From assembly GCA_003577315.1 (NCBI GenBank), contig QEVK01000008.1:1-64000 (forward strand): 64,000 bases of DNA, written 5' to 3'. Both the position numbers and the translations under genes were made by a program. The notes under the pieces are model-generated. The model did not search any database. It had not been told where the DNA came from and worked only from the letters and a program-made list of their open reading frames with translations. This DNA is from Hyphomicrobiales bacterium (GTDB taxonomy: Bacteria > Pseudomonadota > Alphaproteobacteria > Rhizobiales > Rhizobiaceae). This document shows, piece by piece, positions 54,732 through 64,000 of this stretch (position 1 is the stretch's first letter; each line of letters starts with the position of its first letter).

Positions 54732-57686
54732 TCAACCCCGAGCGCCCACCAGCGCCTGGAAATTCCCCTCGACGCGCTCGGCCGTGTCGCGGATATGCGC
54801 CTCCAGCACCGACAGGTCGGGCAGGTCGGTCGAGCGCAACAGGAGGTCGGCGAGGCCCGGCGGCACGTCGGCCGGGTCGAGCGGGCCGGTCAGGCACAGC
54901 CGCACGATCTGCGTCAGCGTCAGGTAAAGCTCGTAGGCCGCGACCAGCTCGTCCCTGGCCTGCGGCGCGCAGAAGGCGGGGGCGAGCCGCGACAGTGCAT
55001 CGCCCGTCGAGGTCGGCGGCCACACGTCCTCGACGATGTTGCCGGTCAGCCGCGCGCACTGGGCGATGAATTCGAGGTCGATCTGGCCGCCGGGAATGAG
55101 CTTCAGGTCCCAGACGTCGCGCGGCGGCTTCTCCGCCGCGATGGTGGCGCGCATCTCGGCGGCGTCGCCGAACACCTTGCCCGCGTCGCGCGGCCGCGCC
55201 AGTATGTCGGCCACCTCGGCCTCGACCTCCTCGCAGAAGGCGCGGTCGCCGGCGACGGCGCGCGCGCGCGTCAGCGCCATGTGCTCCCAGGTCCAGGCGT
55301 CCTCGCGCTGGTACTTGCGGAAGGAGTCGACATGGGTGGCGACCGGCCCCTTGTTGCCGGAGGGCCGCAGCCGCAGGTCGAGCTCGTAGAGCACGCCCTC
55401 GGCGGTCGGGGCCGAGACGGCGGCGATCAGCCGCTGGGTGAGCCGGGCATAGTAGTGCGAGGGCGCGAGCGGCTTTTCGCCGTCCGATTCCTCGGCATGC
55501 GCGTCGTGATCGTAGAGCAGGATCAGGTCGACGTCGGAGCCGGCGGTCAGCTCGCGGCTGCCCAGCTTGCCCATGCCGAGGATCGCCACGCGCCCGCCCG
55601 CCACCCGGCCGTGGCGCAGCGCGAACTCCGCCTCCACGGCCTCAAGTGCTGCGCCAATCGTCAGGTCCGCCAGATCGGAGAACGCCTTGCCGGCGCGCAC
55701 GGCGTCGATGGCGCCGGTCAGGAGCCGCACGCCGATCAGGAACTTCTGCTCGGCGGCGAAGATGCGCAGCCGGTCGAGCTTTTCCTCGTGCAGCTCAGCG
55801 CCTTGCAGGAAGGCGTCGAGGCGGGCCTTCAGATACGCCTTGTTGGGCAGCTCGCTCATCAGGCCGGGGTCGAGCAGCCCGTCGAAGACGTGCGGCCGCC
55901 GCTCGATGATGGCGGCAAGGCGCGGGGCCGCGCCCATGATCGTGGCAATGAGGCCGAGCAGCGCCGGGTTCGATTGCAGCAGCGAGAAGAGCTGGATGCC
56001 GGCCGGCAGGCCCGACAGGAAGGCATCGAAGCGCAGCAGCGCCTCGTCGGCGCGGGCGGTGCGGCCGAAGGTCTCCAGCAGCGCCGGCGTCAGCTCGGTC
56101 AGCCGTTCGCGCGCCTCGGCCGACTGCGTGGCGCGGTAGCGGCCGAAATGCCAGGTGCGGATGATGCGGCAGATGTCGCTCGGCCGCCTGAAGCCCAGCT
56201 CCGACAGCGTCTCCAGCGTCGAGGGGTCGTCGACGTCGCCGGTGAAGACGAGGTTGCCGACGCCGCGCGACAGCTGCGGCGCGGCCTCGAACAGGGCGGC
56301 GTAGTGGCCTTCGACCAGATGCAGCGAGGCGCGGAAGGCGGCCGAGAAGGCCTCGGCGTCGGCGAAGCCCAGCATATGGGCGATGCGCTCCAGCCCCTCG
56401 TCGTCCTCGGGCAGGTTGTGGGTCTGCTCGTCGGCGACCATCTGCACCGCGTGCTCGACGTCGCGCAGGAACCAGTATTGCGCCGTCAGCGCCGCGCACG
56501 CCTCGACGGTGATCCAGCCGCCATCGGCCAGCATCCTGAGCATCGCCACGGTCTCGCGGCCGCGCAGCTCGGGGAAGCGGCCGCCGGCGATCAGCTGCTG
56601 GGTCTGGACGAAGAACTCGATCTCGCGGATGCCGCCGCGCCCGAGCTTGACGTTGTGGCCCTTGACCGCGACCTCGCCATGGCCCTTGTGGGCGTGGATC
56701 TGGCGCTTGATCGAGTGGACGTCGGCGATGGCCGCGAAGTCCATGTAGCGGCGCCACACATAGGGCGTCAGCTCGGCGAGGAAGGCGGAGCCGGCCGCGA
56801 GGTCGCCGGCGACGGGCCGCGCCTTGATCATCGCCGCGCGCTCCCAGTTCTGGCCGCGGCTTTCGTAGTAGACCAGCGCCGCGCCCACGGGGATGGCCAG
56901 CGGCGTCGAGCCGGGATCGGGCCGCAGCCTGAGATCGGTGCGGAAGACGTAGCCGTGCTCCGTGCGCTCCTGAAGGATGCGCACCAGCCGCTTGATCAGC
57001 CGCGCGAACAGGTCGGTGGCCTCGTAGGGCTCGGCGATCGCGGGAGCGGCGGGATCGAAGAAGACGATCAGGTCGATGTCGGAGGAGAAGTTGAGCTCGT
57101 GTGCGCCGAGCTTGCCCATGCCCAGCACGATGAAGCCCGAGCCCTCGCCCGGCGCGGCCGGGTCCGGCAGGGCGAGCTTGCCGGCGCGGTGGGCCTCGCG
57201 CAGCAGGAAGCGCACGGCGGCGGCCACGCAGGCGTCGGCCAGCCGGCTCAAGCGCCGAACGGTCGCCTGCGCATCCGCCGCGCCGGCCAGGTCGGCCAGC
57301 GCGATCAGGAAATGCGCCTCGCCCTTCAGCTCGCGCAGCGCCTGCATCAGCGCGGCTTCCGTCTGCCCCTCGCCGTCGCCGCAGGCGTCGATGCCGGCGA
57401 TCAGCGCGTCGAGGCGCGCGGAAAGCGGGGCCTCGAACAGCGCATCGAGGGCCTGCGGCCGCCGCCGCGCCGCATCGCGCAGGAAGGGCGACAGGTCGAA
57501 GGCGGCGCCGAGGAAGGCTGCGAGCGGCGAGGAACCGGCGGCAAGGGCGGCGAGCCGGGGAAGCTCGTTTTCGGCCGCAGCATCGGCAAGGTCGCGCATG
57601 GCGGCGGCCGCGTTGTCGGCGTCGAGCGGCGTAAGCGCCGCCGGCCTCATGCCGAACCAGTCCTCGCCCGTCTCAAGCCTCGTCAT
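54732..57686 (-). CDS. glnE: Glutamine synthetase adenylyltransferase/deadenylylase
   Basis: A 984-residue bifunctional enzyme controlling glutamine synthetase. The N-terminal half carries GMGKLGAHELNFSSDIDLIVFF (deadenylylase nucleotidyltransferase) and the C-terminal half GMGKLGSRELTAGSDVDLILLY (adenylylase). Both catalytic Asp pairs are intact. The start overlaps the upstream kinase stop by 14 bp. It converges on the pleC gene. Part of an unbroken degP-regulator-kinase-glnE run on the minus strand. Confidence 0.96.
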   Translation of the reverse strand: MTRLETGEDWFGMRPAALTPLDADNAAAAMRDLADAAAENELPRLAALAAGSSPLAAFLGAAFDLSPFLRDAARRRPQALDALFEAPLSARLDALIAGIDACGDGEGQTEAALMQALRELKGEAHFLIALADLAGAADAQATVRRLSRLADACVAAAVRFLLREAHRAGKLALPDPAAPGEGSGFIVLGMGKLGAHELNFSSDIDLIVFFDPAAPAIAEPYEATDLFARLIKRLVRILQERTEHGYVFRTDLRLRPDPGSTPLAIPVGAALVYYESRGQNWERAAMIKARPVAGDLAAGSAFLAELTPYVWRRYMDFAAIADVHSIKRQIHAHKGHGEVAVKGHNVKLGRGGIREIEFFVQTQQLIAGGRFPELRGRETVAMLRMLADGGWITVEACAALTAQYWFLRDVEHAVQMVADEQTHNLPEDDEGLERIAHMLGFADAEAFSAAFRASLHLVEGHYAALFEAAPQLSRGVGNLVFTGDVDDPSTLETLSELGFRRPSDICRIIRTWHFGRYRATQSAEARERLTELTPALLETFGRTARADEALLRFDAFLSGLPAGIQLFSLLQSNPALLGLIATIMGAAPRLAAIIERRPHVFDGLLDPGLMSELPNKAYLKARLDAFLQGAELHEEKLDRLRIFAAEQKFLIGVRLLTGAIDAVRAGKAFSDLADLTIGAALEAVEAEFALRHGRVAGGRVAILGMGKLGSRELTAGSDVDLILLYDHDAHAEESDGEKPLAPSHYYARLTQRLIAAVSAPTAEGVLYELDLRLRPSGNKGPVATHVDSFRKYQREDAWTWEHMALTRARAVAGDRAFCEEVEAEVADILARPRDAGKVFGDAAEMRATIAAEKPPRDVWDLKLIPGGQIDLEFIAQCARLTGNIVEDVWPPTSTGDALSRLAPAFCAPQARDELVAAYELYLTLTQIVRLCLTGPLDPADVPPGLADLLLRSTDLPDLSVLEAHIRDTAERVEGNFQALVGARG

Positions 57687-59133
57687 GCCGTCGCGAATCG
57701 CCCGGAAAGATCATCCTGACCGATAGTCCGGGGTTTTGCGGCGACAATTCAAGCCTGCCGCCGTGAAATTCCATCACCGCGCGGGCGAGGCTCAGGCCCA
57801 GGCCGGAGCCGGGCTGCGAGCGGCTCCGCTCCAGCCGCACGAAGCGCTCGGTGGCGCGCTCGATGTCCTCGGGCGCGATACCGGGGCCGTTGTCGGCCAC
57901 CTCCAGCACCAGCCCTTCGGGCTTCCGCGCCAGCGAGACGCTGACCGAGGGAGCCCCGCCCGAGCCGGCCGAATACTTGATGGCGTTGTCGACCACGTTG
58001 GACAGCGCCTGCCCGACCAGCTCGCGGTTGGCGTTGATCGTGGCGGCCGCCACCGCCCCGGCCCTGAGGCCGACGCCCACCGCCTCGGCCGCCGGCTCGT
58101 AGAGCTCGACCACGTCGGCGACGATGGCCGCGAGATCGACCGGGGCCGTCTGCTCGGCCGAATAGCCGGCCTCCAGCCGCGAGATCATCAGGATGGCGTT
58201 GAAGGTGCGGATCAACTGGTCGGATTCGGCGATGGTCGCCTCCAGCGCCGCGCGGTACTCGGCCGTCTTCGGCTTGCCGGCAAGGGCGGCCTCGGCGCGG
58301 TTGCGCAATCGCGTCAGCGGCGTCTTCAGGTCATGGGCGATGTTGTCGGACACCTGCTTCAGCCCGTCGTTCAGCCGCGCGATGCGCGACAGCATGACGT
58401 TCAGATTCTCCGACAGGCGGTCGAACTCGTCGCCCGAGCCGGTGACGGGAAGCCGGCCGGTCAGGTCGCCGCCCATGATGCGGCTGCTGGCCTGCGACAC
58501 GGCGTCGATGCGCTTCAGCGCCCGGCGGCCGACGAGGAACCAGATCAGGAACGCGCCGACGCCCATCATGCCGAAGGCGAGCACCAGCGCCCGGTTGACG
58601 ATGTCGCGGAACTGCTCCGGCTCGCCGAGGTCGCGGCCGACCAGCAGGATCATCTGGTTGGGCAGCCGCAGCACCAGCGCCAGCGCGCGGTGGCGGTTGG
58701 GCTCCTGCGGCGCGGCCGCGGCGTCCTCGCCCTCCCCGCGCAGCGCCCGCCGCGCCGCCTCGCTCTCGCCGTAGCGGCGATAGGCGAAGGGACGCTCCGT
58801 CCAGCCCTGGATCTCCAGCACGCCGGGCTCCAGGCTCTCGACATTGCCGGAAAGGATGCGCCCGTTCGGGTCGGCGATCAGATAGAGGTTGGCGCCGGGC
58901 TGGCGCGAGCGCACCTCGACCACGCGCACCAGCATGGGCAGGCCGCCGCGGCGATAGGCCGAGTCGAGGCCCTGCATCTCGGCCATGATGGTGTCCTGCG
59001 TCTGCTGGGTGAGCATGCGCACCGACAGCGACGACATGTAGGCCACCAGCACGGCCGCGCACAGCGCGAACAGGACGAGGAACAGCGCCGAAAGCCGCGC
59101 GGCGGTCGTCTTCATGACGGCGGGCAGCCGCAT
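57673..59133 (-). CDS. Two-component sensor histidine kinase
   Basis: A 486-residue kinase. Two membrane helices near residues 11-33 and 180-200 flank a periplasmic sensor of about 145 residues; a HAMP segment (RIDAVSQASSRIMGGDLTGRLP) follows; the H-box is QVSDNIAHDLKTPLTRLRNRAE, with N box NVVDNAIKYS and GSGLGLSLARAV. Its start overlaps the response-regulator stop (ATGA). Ligand unknown. Confidence 0.9.
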   Translation of the reverse strand: MRLPAVMKTTAARLSALFLVLFALCAAVLVAYMSSLSVRMLTQQTQDTIMAEMQGLDSAYRRGGLPMLVRVVEVRSRQPGANLYLIADPNGRILSGNVESLEPGVLEIQGWTERPFAYRRYGESEAARRALRGEGEDAAAAPQEPNRHRALALVLRLPNQMILLVGRDLGEPEQFRDIVNRALVLAFGMMGVGAFLIWFLVGRRALKRIDAVSQASSRIMGGDLTGRLPVTGSGDEFDRLSENLNVMLSRIARLNDGLKQVSDNIAHDLKTPLTRLRNRAEAALAGKPKTAEYRAALEATIAESDQLIRTFNAILMISRLEAGYSAEQTAPVDLAAIVADVVELYEPAAEAVGVGLRAGAVAAATINANRELVGQALSNVVDNAIKYSAGSGGAPSVSVSLARKPEGLVLEVADNGPGIAPEDIERATERFVRLERSRSQPGSGLGLSLARAVMEFHGGRLELSPQNPGLSVRMIFPGDSRRHDEA

Positions 59134-59807
59134 CAGCCGGCCTTCAGCATATAGCCCGCGCCGCGCACGGTGTGCAGGACGGGCGGGCCGAAGCCCTTCT
59201 CGATCTTGGAGCGCAGCCGCGAGACATGCACGTCGATGACGTTGGTCTGCGGGTCGAAATGATAGTCCCACACGTTTTCGAGCAGCATGGTGCGGGTGAC
59301 GACCTGCCCGGCATGGCGCATCAGATATTCGAGCAGGCGGAACTCGCGCGGCTGGAGCGGGATCTCCCTGCCCGCGCGCCTGACCGTGTGCGACAGGCGG
59401 TCGAGCTCGAGGTCGCCGACGCGGTAGACGGTCTCGACCTCGCGCGCGCCGGTGCGCCGGTCGAGAACCTCGATGCGCGCCAGAAGCTCGCTGAAGGCGT
59501 AGGGCTTGGTGAGATAGTCGTCGCCGCCGGCGCGCAGGCCGGTCACCCGGTCGTCGACCTCGCCCAGCGCCGACAGGATCAGCACCGGCGTCGTCACGCC
59601 GCGGGCGCGCAGCTCGGCGATGACCGACAGGCCGTCGCGACGCGGCAGCATGCGGTCCACCACCAGCACGTCGTAGTCGCCGTCCGCGGCGAGCGAGAAT
59701 CCGGCCTCGCCGTCGAAGGCGACATGGGCGTTGTGGCCGGCCTCGGCCAGCGCCTTCCTCAGATAGTCGGCCGCCTCGCGGTCGTCCTCGATGACAAGAA
59801 TCTTCAT
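59133..59807 (-). CDS. OmpR-family response regulator
   Basis: A 224-residue regulator. The receiver domain has acidic pair EDD in LVIEDDREAA, phospho-acceptor Asp in VLVVDRMLPRRDG and Lys in DDYLTKPYAF; the winged-helix domain ends VDVHVSRLRSKIEKGFGPPVLHTVRGAGYML-like. It pairs with the kinase it overlaps. It follows degP after a strong terminator hairpin, so an internal promoter is likely. Confidence 0.94.
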   Translation of the reverse strand: MKILVIEDDREAADYLRKALAEAGHNAHVAFDGEAGFSLAADGDYDVLVVDRMLPRRDGLSVIAELRARGVTTPVLILSALGEVDDRVTGLRAGGDDYLTKPYAFSELLARIEVLDRRTGAREVETVYRVGDLELDRLSHTVRRAGREIPLQPREFRLLEYLMRHAGQVVTRTMLLENVWDYHFDPQTNVIDVHVSRLRSKIEKGFGPPVLHTVRGAGYMLKAG

Positions 59808-59826
59808 CGCCCATCTATACGCGAAA

Positions 59827-59852
59827 ATGGCGGCGGCCGGAGCCGCCGCCAT
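59827..59852 (-). terminator. Terminator hairpin downstream of degP
   Basis: ATGGCGGCGGC at 59827-59837 pairs with GCCGCCGCCAT at 59842-59852 across CGGA, an 11-bp perfect stem. On the minus strand it is followed by TTTTCGCG. Placed 20 bp after the degP stop codon. Confidence 0.75.
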
Positions 59853-59872
59853 GGATGAAGGACGTGACGGCC

Positions 59873-61450
59873 TCAGCCGTCGGCGAGAGGCAGCGCCACG
59901 AAGCGGTTTGCGTCGTCGCGGCTGATCTGGACCAGCACCGCCTTGCGGCCGGCATCGGCTGCCTCGGCGACGGCCTTGTCGACATCCTCGACGCTCGCCA
60001 CCGCGGCGGAGTTGACGCTGACGATGACGTCGCCGGCCTGGATGCCGCGCTCGGCGGCGGGGCTGCCCTGCTCGACGTCGGTGACCACCAGCCCCTCGCC
60101 GCTGTCGGCGGGAGCGACGGTCAGCCCGAAATCCTCGAGCGTGGCGGCGCTCGCCGTGCCGCCGGGGGTCTGTGGCTGGACGTCGGCGCGCGCTTCCTCG
60201 CCCGGCAGCTTGCCGAGCTCGACGCTCACCTTCTGCTCGGCGCCCGCGCGCCACAGCGTCACCTCCACCCCGGTCGACGGCGCGTAGCCGCCGATCACCC
60301 GCGCCAGCTCGCGCGGCGAGGCGACGTTGCGCTCGTTGACGGCGGTGATGACGTCGCCGGCCCTGATGCCGGCCTCGCGCGCCGGGCCATCGGCCTGCGC
60401 CTCGGTGACGAGCGCGCCCCTGGCCTCCTTGAGGCCGATCGATTCGGCGATCTCGTCGGTCACGGGCTGGATCTGCACGCCGAGCCAGCCGCGCAGCACG
60501 GTGCCGTTCTCGATCAGGTTGCCGACCACCTCCTTGGCGGTGGAGGCGGGGATCGCGAAGGCGATGCCGACATTGCCGCCGGAGGGCGAGAAGATCGCGG
60601 TGTTGATGCCGACGACCTCGCCGGCGAGGTTGAAGGCCGGGCCGCCGGAATTGCCGCGGTTCACCGCCGCGTCGATCTGGATGAAGTCGTCATAGGGGCC
60701 GGCGCCGATGTCGCGGCCGCGCGCCGAGACGATGCCGGCCGTGACCGTGCCGCCGAGGCCGAAGGGATTGCCCACGGCCACGACCCAGTCGCCGACGCGC
60801 ACCGTGTTGTCGTCGGCGAAGGCGACATAGGTGAACTCGCGGTCGGCCTCGACCTTGAGCACGGCAAGGTCGGTGCGCGGGTCGGTGCCGACCAGCCTGG
60901 CCTCGAGCTCGGAGCCGTCGTCGAGAACGACGGTGAAGGTCTGGCCGCCCTGCACGACATGGTTGTTGGTGACGATGTAGCCGTCGCCGGAGATGAAGAA
61001 GCCCGAGCCCTGCGACAGCGGGCGGGTGCGCTCACGGTTGCCGTGGCGGCGATGGTCGCGCTCGGCGCGGCGCTCGCTGCGCGGGCCGCGGTCGCCATGG
61101 AACTCGCGATCGCCGCGGAACTCGCGGAAGAAGCGCTTGAGCGGGTGGTCGCGCGGCAGGTCCTCGAAGCCGGGCATGTCGAAGCCGAAGGAGAACGGGC
61201 CGCCGCTGTTGTCGGAGGCGGCGTCCACCTTGGCCTGGACCCGGACGCTGACGACGGCGGGCGACACCTTCTCGACCACGTCGGCGAAGCCGGTGGCCTG
61301 CACGCCTTCCACACGCACGGCCTCCGCAAGCACCGGCGCGGTGCCGGTCGTCACGGCGCCGAGCCCGATCGCGCCGGCGATGGCGAGCGAGGCGGCCGCG
61401 GCCATCAGGCGGCTGCGGGTCTTCGACGGGAAGTGGATCTGGTGTTGCAT
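59873..61450 (-). CDS. degP: Periplasmic serine protease DegP/HtrA
   Basis: A 525-residue HtrA protease/chaperone. Signal peptide to about residue 42, then the protease domain with the triad His in IVTNNHVV, Asp in PRTDLAVLKV and Ser in NRGNSGGPAF, and two PDZ domains (RGALVTEAQADGPAREAGIRAGD; GLVVTDVEQGSPAAERGIQAGD). A His/Arg-rich loop (about residues 105-150) precedes the triad. It degrades misfolded envelope proteins. Start at 61450 with GAGGAAAC upstream. It follows the cytochrome c maturation genes. Confidence 0.95.
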   Translation of the reverse strand: MQHQIHFPSKTRSRLMAAAASLAIAGAIGLGAVTTGTAPVLAEAVRVEGVQATGFADVVEKVSPAVVSVRVQAKVDAASDNSGGPFSFGFDMPGFEDLPRDHPLKRFFREFRGDREFHGDRGPRSERRAERDHRRHGNRERTRPLSQGSGFFISGDGYIVTNNHVVQGGQTFTVVLDDGSELEARLVGTDPRTDLAVLKVEADREFTYVAFADDNTVRVGDWVVAVGNPFGLGGTVTAGIVSARGRDIGAGPYDDFIQIDAAVNRGNSGGPAFNLAGEVVGINTAIFSPSGGNVGIAFAIPASTAKEVVGNLIENGTVLRGWLGVQIQPVTDEIAESIGLKEARGALVTEAQADGPAREAGIRAGDVITAVNERNVASPRELARVIGGYAPSTGVEVTLWRAGAEQKVSVELGKLPGEEARADVQPQTPGGTASAATLEDFGLTVAPADSGEGLVVTDVEQGSPAAERGIQAGDVIVSVNSAAVASVEDVDKAVAEAADAGRKAVLVQISRDDANRFVALPLADG

Positions 61451-61590
61451 GTCTGTGGTTTCCTCGTGAAACGAAGCGGATGCGCCTGGAGAACGCATCC
61501 TTCGCCACCACAGATAGGGAGCCGAACCTTACGGCGCCGTTGCCGCTACATGAAACTTTCGTAATCTTCGCGCCGGCCGGCGCGGCAGGC

Positions 61591-62049
61591 TCATTCGGCG
61601 CGGTCGAGAATGTCCTTCAGCCGCGCCTCCTCCTCGGCGCTGAGCGCCGCGGGCGCCGGCCGTCTGCGCCGCGAGGCATGCAGGACGAGGAAGACGCCGC
61701 CGATGGCGAGCAGCACGGCGGGCGTGGCCCACAACAGCGCGTTGCGGGCGCTGAAGCGCGGCTGAAGGAGCACGAACTCGCCGTAGCGCGACACCACGTA
61801 GTCGATGACCTCCTCGTCGGTCTCCCCGGCCGCGATGCGCTCGCGCACCAGCACGCGCAGGTCGCGCGCCAGCTCGGCGTCGGAATCGTCGATCGACTGG
61901 TTCTGGCAGACCATGCAGCGCAGGCCGGCCGACAGGTTGCGCGCGCGCTCCTCCAGCGCCGGGTCGTCCAGCATCTCCGACGGCTGCACCGCCAGCGAAG
62001 GGGCGCAGGCGGCGAGCAGCAGGAGGATGGCGGCGAGGGCGCGTCTCAT
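61591..62049 (-). CDS. ccmH: Cytochrome c-type biogenesis protein CcmH (CycL)
   Basis: A 152-residue CcmH: signal peptide, then the heme-ligation thiol motif [23 protein letters not shown], and a C-terminal membrane helix ([21 protein letters not shown]). It reduces or holds the apocytochrome CxxCH cysteines in the periplasm with CcmF. The start overlaps the ccmF stop (ATGA). Confidence 0.95.
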   Translation of the reverse strand: MRRALAAILLLLAACAPSLAVQPSEMLDDPALEERARNLSAGLRCMVCQNQSIDDSDAELARDLRVLVRERIAAGETDEEVIDYVVSRYGEFVLLQPRFSARNALLWATPAVLLAIGGVFLVLHASRRRRPAPAALSAEEEARLKDILDRAE

Positions 62050-64000
62050 TCGGCCGGCGCCTCAGCGGATCGCGCCGGCCGGGCGCGTCGGCGCGACGGC
62101 GCGCCGACGCGCAGGCGCCGGTCGAGCAGCGAGATCGTTCCGCCGGCCATCATCACCAGCCCGCCGATCCAGATCAGCAGCACCTGCGGCTTCCACCACG
62201 CCCGCACCACCACCCCGTCGTTGGCGGTGGCGTCGCCGAGCGCGACATAGAGCTGGCTGAAGCCGCGCGTGGCGATGCCGGCCTCGGTGGTCGGCATCTG
62301 GCGCGCGGTATAGAGGCGCTTGGACGAGACGATCTCGCCGGCGCGCACGCCGCCGCTGAAATAGGTGAAGCGGCCCTGCTCCTCGGTGAAGTTCGGTCCG
62401 CGATGCGGCACGAGCCCCTCGAAGCGCAGCGTGTAGCCGGCGATCTCCACGGTGTCGCCGGGGCGCATGACCTCGATACGCTCGACCTCCAGAGAGGTGA
62501 CCGCGACGATGCCGAGCACGCTCAGCCCCAGCCCGAAATGGGCGGCGGCGGTGCCGAAGATCGAACGCGACAGGCCCTTGAGCCGGCGCCAGACGACCGC
62601 CGGCCTTTCCTTGCCGACGCCGGCCTTGACGGCGAGATCGGTCAACGCGCCGAGCATCAGCCAGGCGGCAAGGCCGATGCCCAGCGCGGCGAGCACGCCC
62701 GCGCCGTCGACGAAGAACCACACCAGCGCGACCGCGAGCAGCGCGCAGCCGAGCGCGGCATGGAGGCGCTGCGAGACCGCCCACAGGTCGCCGCGCTTCC
62801 AGGCGAGCAGCGGCCCGAACGGCACCGCGAGCAGGAGCGGCACGGCAAGCGGGATGAAGGTCAGGTTGAAGAACGGCGCGCCGACGGAGATCTTGTCGCC
62901 CGTCACCGCCTCGACCAGCAGCGGATAGAGCGTGCCGGTCAGCACCGTCGCCGCCGCCGTGGTCAGGAACAGGTTGTTCAGCACCAGCGCGCCCTCGCGC
63001 GAGACGGGGTGGAACAGGCCGCCCTGGGAGAGCGTCGAGGCGCGCAGCGCGAACAGCGACAGCGAGCCGCCGATGAAGAAGACGAGGATGAGAAGGATGA
63101 ACAGGCCGCGCGCCGGGTCGGTGGCGAAGGCGTGGACCGAGGTCAGCACGCCGGAGCGCACCAGGAAGGTGCCGAGCAGCGACAGCGAGAAGGTGAGGAT
63201 GGCGAGCAGCAGCGTCCAGATCTTCAGGGCGGAGCGCTTCTCCATCACGATGGCCGAGTGCAGCAGCGCCGTGCCCGACAGCCACGGCAGGAACGAGGCG
63301 TTCTCGACCGGGTCCCAGAACCACCAGCCGCCCCAGCCGAGCTCGTAATAGGCCCAGTAGGAGCCCATGGCGATGCCGCCGGTCAGGAAGACCCAGGCGG
63401 CCAGCGTCCACGGCCGCACCCAGCGCGCCCAGGCCGCGTCGATGCGGCCCTCGATCAGCGCCGCGACCGCGAAGGAGAAGCAGACCGAGAACCCGACATA
63501 GCCGAGATAGAGCAGCGGCGGATGCAGCGCCAGCCCGATGTCCTGGAGGATCGGGTTCAGATCCCTGCCTTCGAGCGGCGCGGGGTCGAGCCGCGCGAAC
63601 GGGTTGGAGGTGGCGAGGATGAACAGCAGGAACGCCGCGCCCACCAGCCCCTGCACGACAAGCACGTTGGCGCGCAGCGAGGCCGGGAGATTCGTGCCGA
63701 ACCACGCCACCAGCGCGCCGAAGAAGGCGAGGATCAGCACCCACAACAGCATCGAGCCCTCGTGGTTGCCCCACACGCCGGTGACCTTGTAGAGCAGCGG
63801 CTTCGCCGAGTGCGAGTTCTCCCAGACATTGGCGACCGAGAAGTCGGACTGGACGTAGGCCGCCGTCAGCACGGCGAAGGACAGCGCCGTCAGCGCGAAC
63901 CCCGCGACGGCGGACGGCCCGGCGACGGCGACGAGCCGGGCCTCGCCCATGCGCGTGCCGGCGAGCGGCACGGCGAACTGCACGAGCGACAGCGCGAACG
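62046..64000 (-). CDS. ccmF: Heme lyase subunit CcmF (CycK), 5' end cut by the window
   Basis: About 651 residues are visible; the family is about 650-665 long, so only the first few residues are missing at the right edge. Multiple membrane helices surround the WWD heme-handling motif [23 protein letters not shown], with conserved [16 protein letters not shown] and [17 protein letters not shown] (heme His). With CcmH it attaches heme to apocytochrome c. Further ccm genes presumably lie to the right. Confidence 0.96.
   Translation of the reverse strand, partial: FALSLVQFAVPLAGTRMGEARLVAVAGPSAVAGFALTALSFAVLTAAYVQSDFSVANVWENSHSAKPLLYKVTGVWGNHEGSMLLWVLILAFFGALVAWFGTNLPASLRANVLVVQGLVGAAFLLFILATSNPFARLDPAPLEGRDLNPILQDIGLALHPPLLYLGYVGFSVCFSFAVAALIEGRIDAAWARWVRPWTLAAWVFLTGGIAMGSYWAYYELGWGGWWFWDPVENASFLPWLSGTALLHSAIVMEKRSALKIWTLLLAILTFSLSLLGTFLVRSGVLTSVHAFATDPARGLFILLILVFFIGGSLSLFALRASTLSQGGLFHPVSREGALVLNNLFLTTAAATVLTGTLYPLLVEAVTGDKISVGAPFFNLTFIPLAVPLLLAVPFGPLLAWKRGDLWAVSQRLHAALGCALLAVALVWFFVDGAGVLAALGIGLAAWLMLGALTDLAVKAGVGKERPAVVWRRLKGLSRSIFGTAAAHFGLGLSVLGIVAVTSLEVERIEVMRPGDTVEIAGYTLRFEGLVPHRGPNFTEEQGRFTYFSGGVRAGEIVSSKRLYTARQMPTTEAGIATRGFSQLYVALGDATANDGVVVRAWWKPQVLLIWIGGLVMMAGGTISLLDRRLRVGAPSRRRARPARSAEAPAE

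Noticed and set aside
54795..57719. A 970-codon frame opposite glnE
   Set aside because: GlnE has both catalytic halves intact; the antisense frame has no recognisable domain.

Overview
The window reads as chromosomal DNA of a high-GC alphaproteobacterium of the Hyphomicrobiales (Rhizobiales), most like the Phyllobacteriaceae/Mesorhizobium side of that order. The signs are a gcrA cell-cycle regulator, clusters of GANTC (CcrM) sites in promoters, a SAM-II riboswitch before metZ, a double-length Dcd, and the block ccmF-ccmH-degP-two-component pair-glnE-pleC that I recall from rhizobial genomes. The species cannot be named from the sequence.

Region by region. 1-3.1 kb is a lower-GC accessory island: a cut FAD oxidoreductase gene, the 3' half of a vsr mismatch endonuclease, a C5 cytosine methyltransferase and a convergent, unassigned nuclease-like gene, ending next to tRNA-Ser(GGA). 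3.3-11.5 kb is a complete histidine-utilisation cluster, hutIHGUDC on the minus strand with hutF divergent; HutF plus HutG define the five-step route that releases formate. 11.5-14.7 kb holds an ECF sigma factor with a DUF4142 protein and a cupredoxin, then OsmC and two very small proteins. 14.8-24.5 kb holds tRNA-Gly, an M19 dipeptidase, Dcd, riboswitch-controlled metZ, apaG, an MliC-type lysozyme inhibitor, Hsp33, argD-argF and divergent gcrA.

24.5-30 kb has phoR-phoU without pst genes, a HisC-like aminotransferase, a serine hydrolase and a TorF-type porin. 30.1-38.2 kb is a leucine-degradation cluster (TetR regulator, isovaleryl-CoA dehydrogenase, both methylcrotonyl-CoA carboxylase subunits), split by a VapC toxin-antitoxin pair and again by tRNA-Arg plus an opposite-strand DUF922 gene. 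38.3-49.1 kb is mixed housekeeping: GST, AMP nucleosidase, EEP hydrolase, ETF-ubiquinone oxidoreductase (which takes electrons from acyl-CoA dehydrogenases such as the isovaleryl one here), family 4 uracil-DNA glycosylase, an XRE regulator and an EamA exporter. 49.4-64 kb has pepN, a PleC-like kinase, glnE, a histidine kinase/OmpR pair, DegP, CcmH and CcmF (cut by the window edge).

Points most worth a second look: the truncated vsr at the island edge beside an unassigned nuclease; GANTC clusters before gcrA, before a putative pleC and in the gap at 38.7 kb; a toxin-antitoxin pair inside a catabolic operon whose antitoxin carries an extra N-terminal domain; a shared family of 7-bp repeats at three gene ends; and two tiny single-helix proteins sharing a C-x7-C tail.
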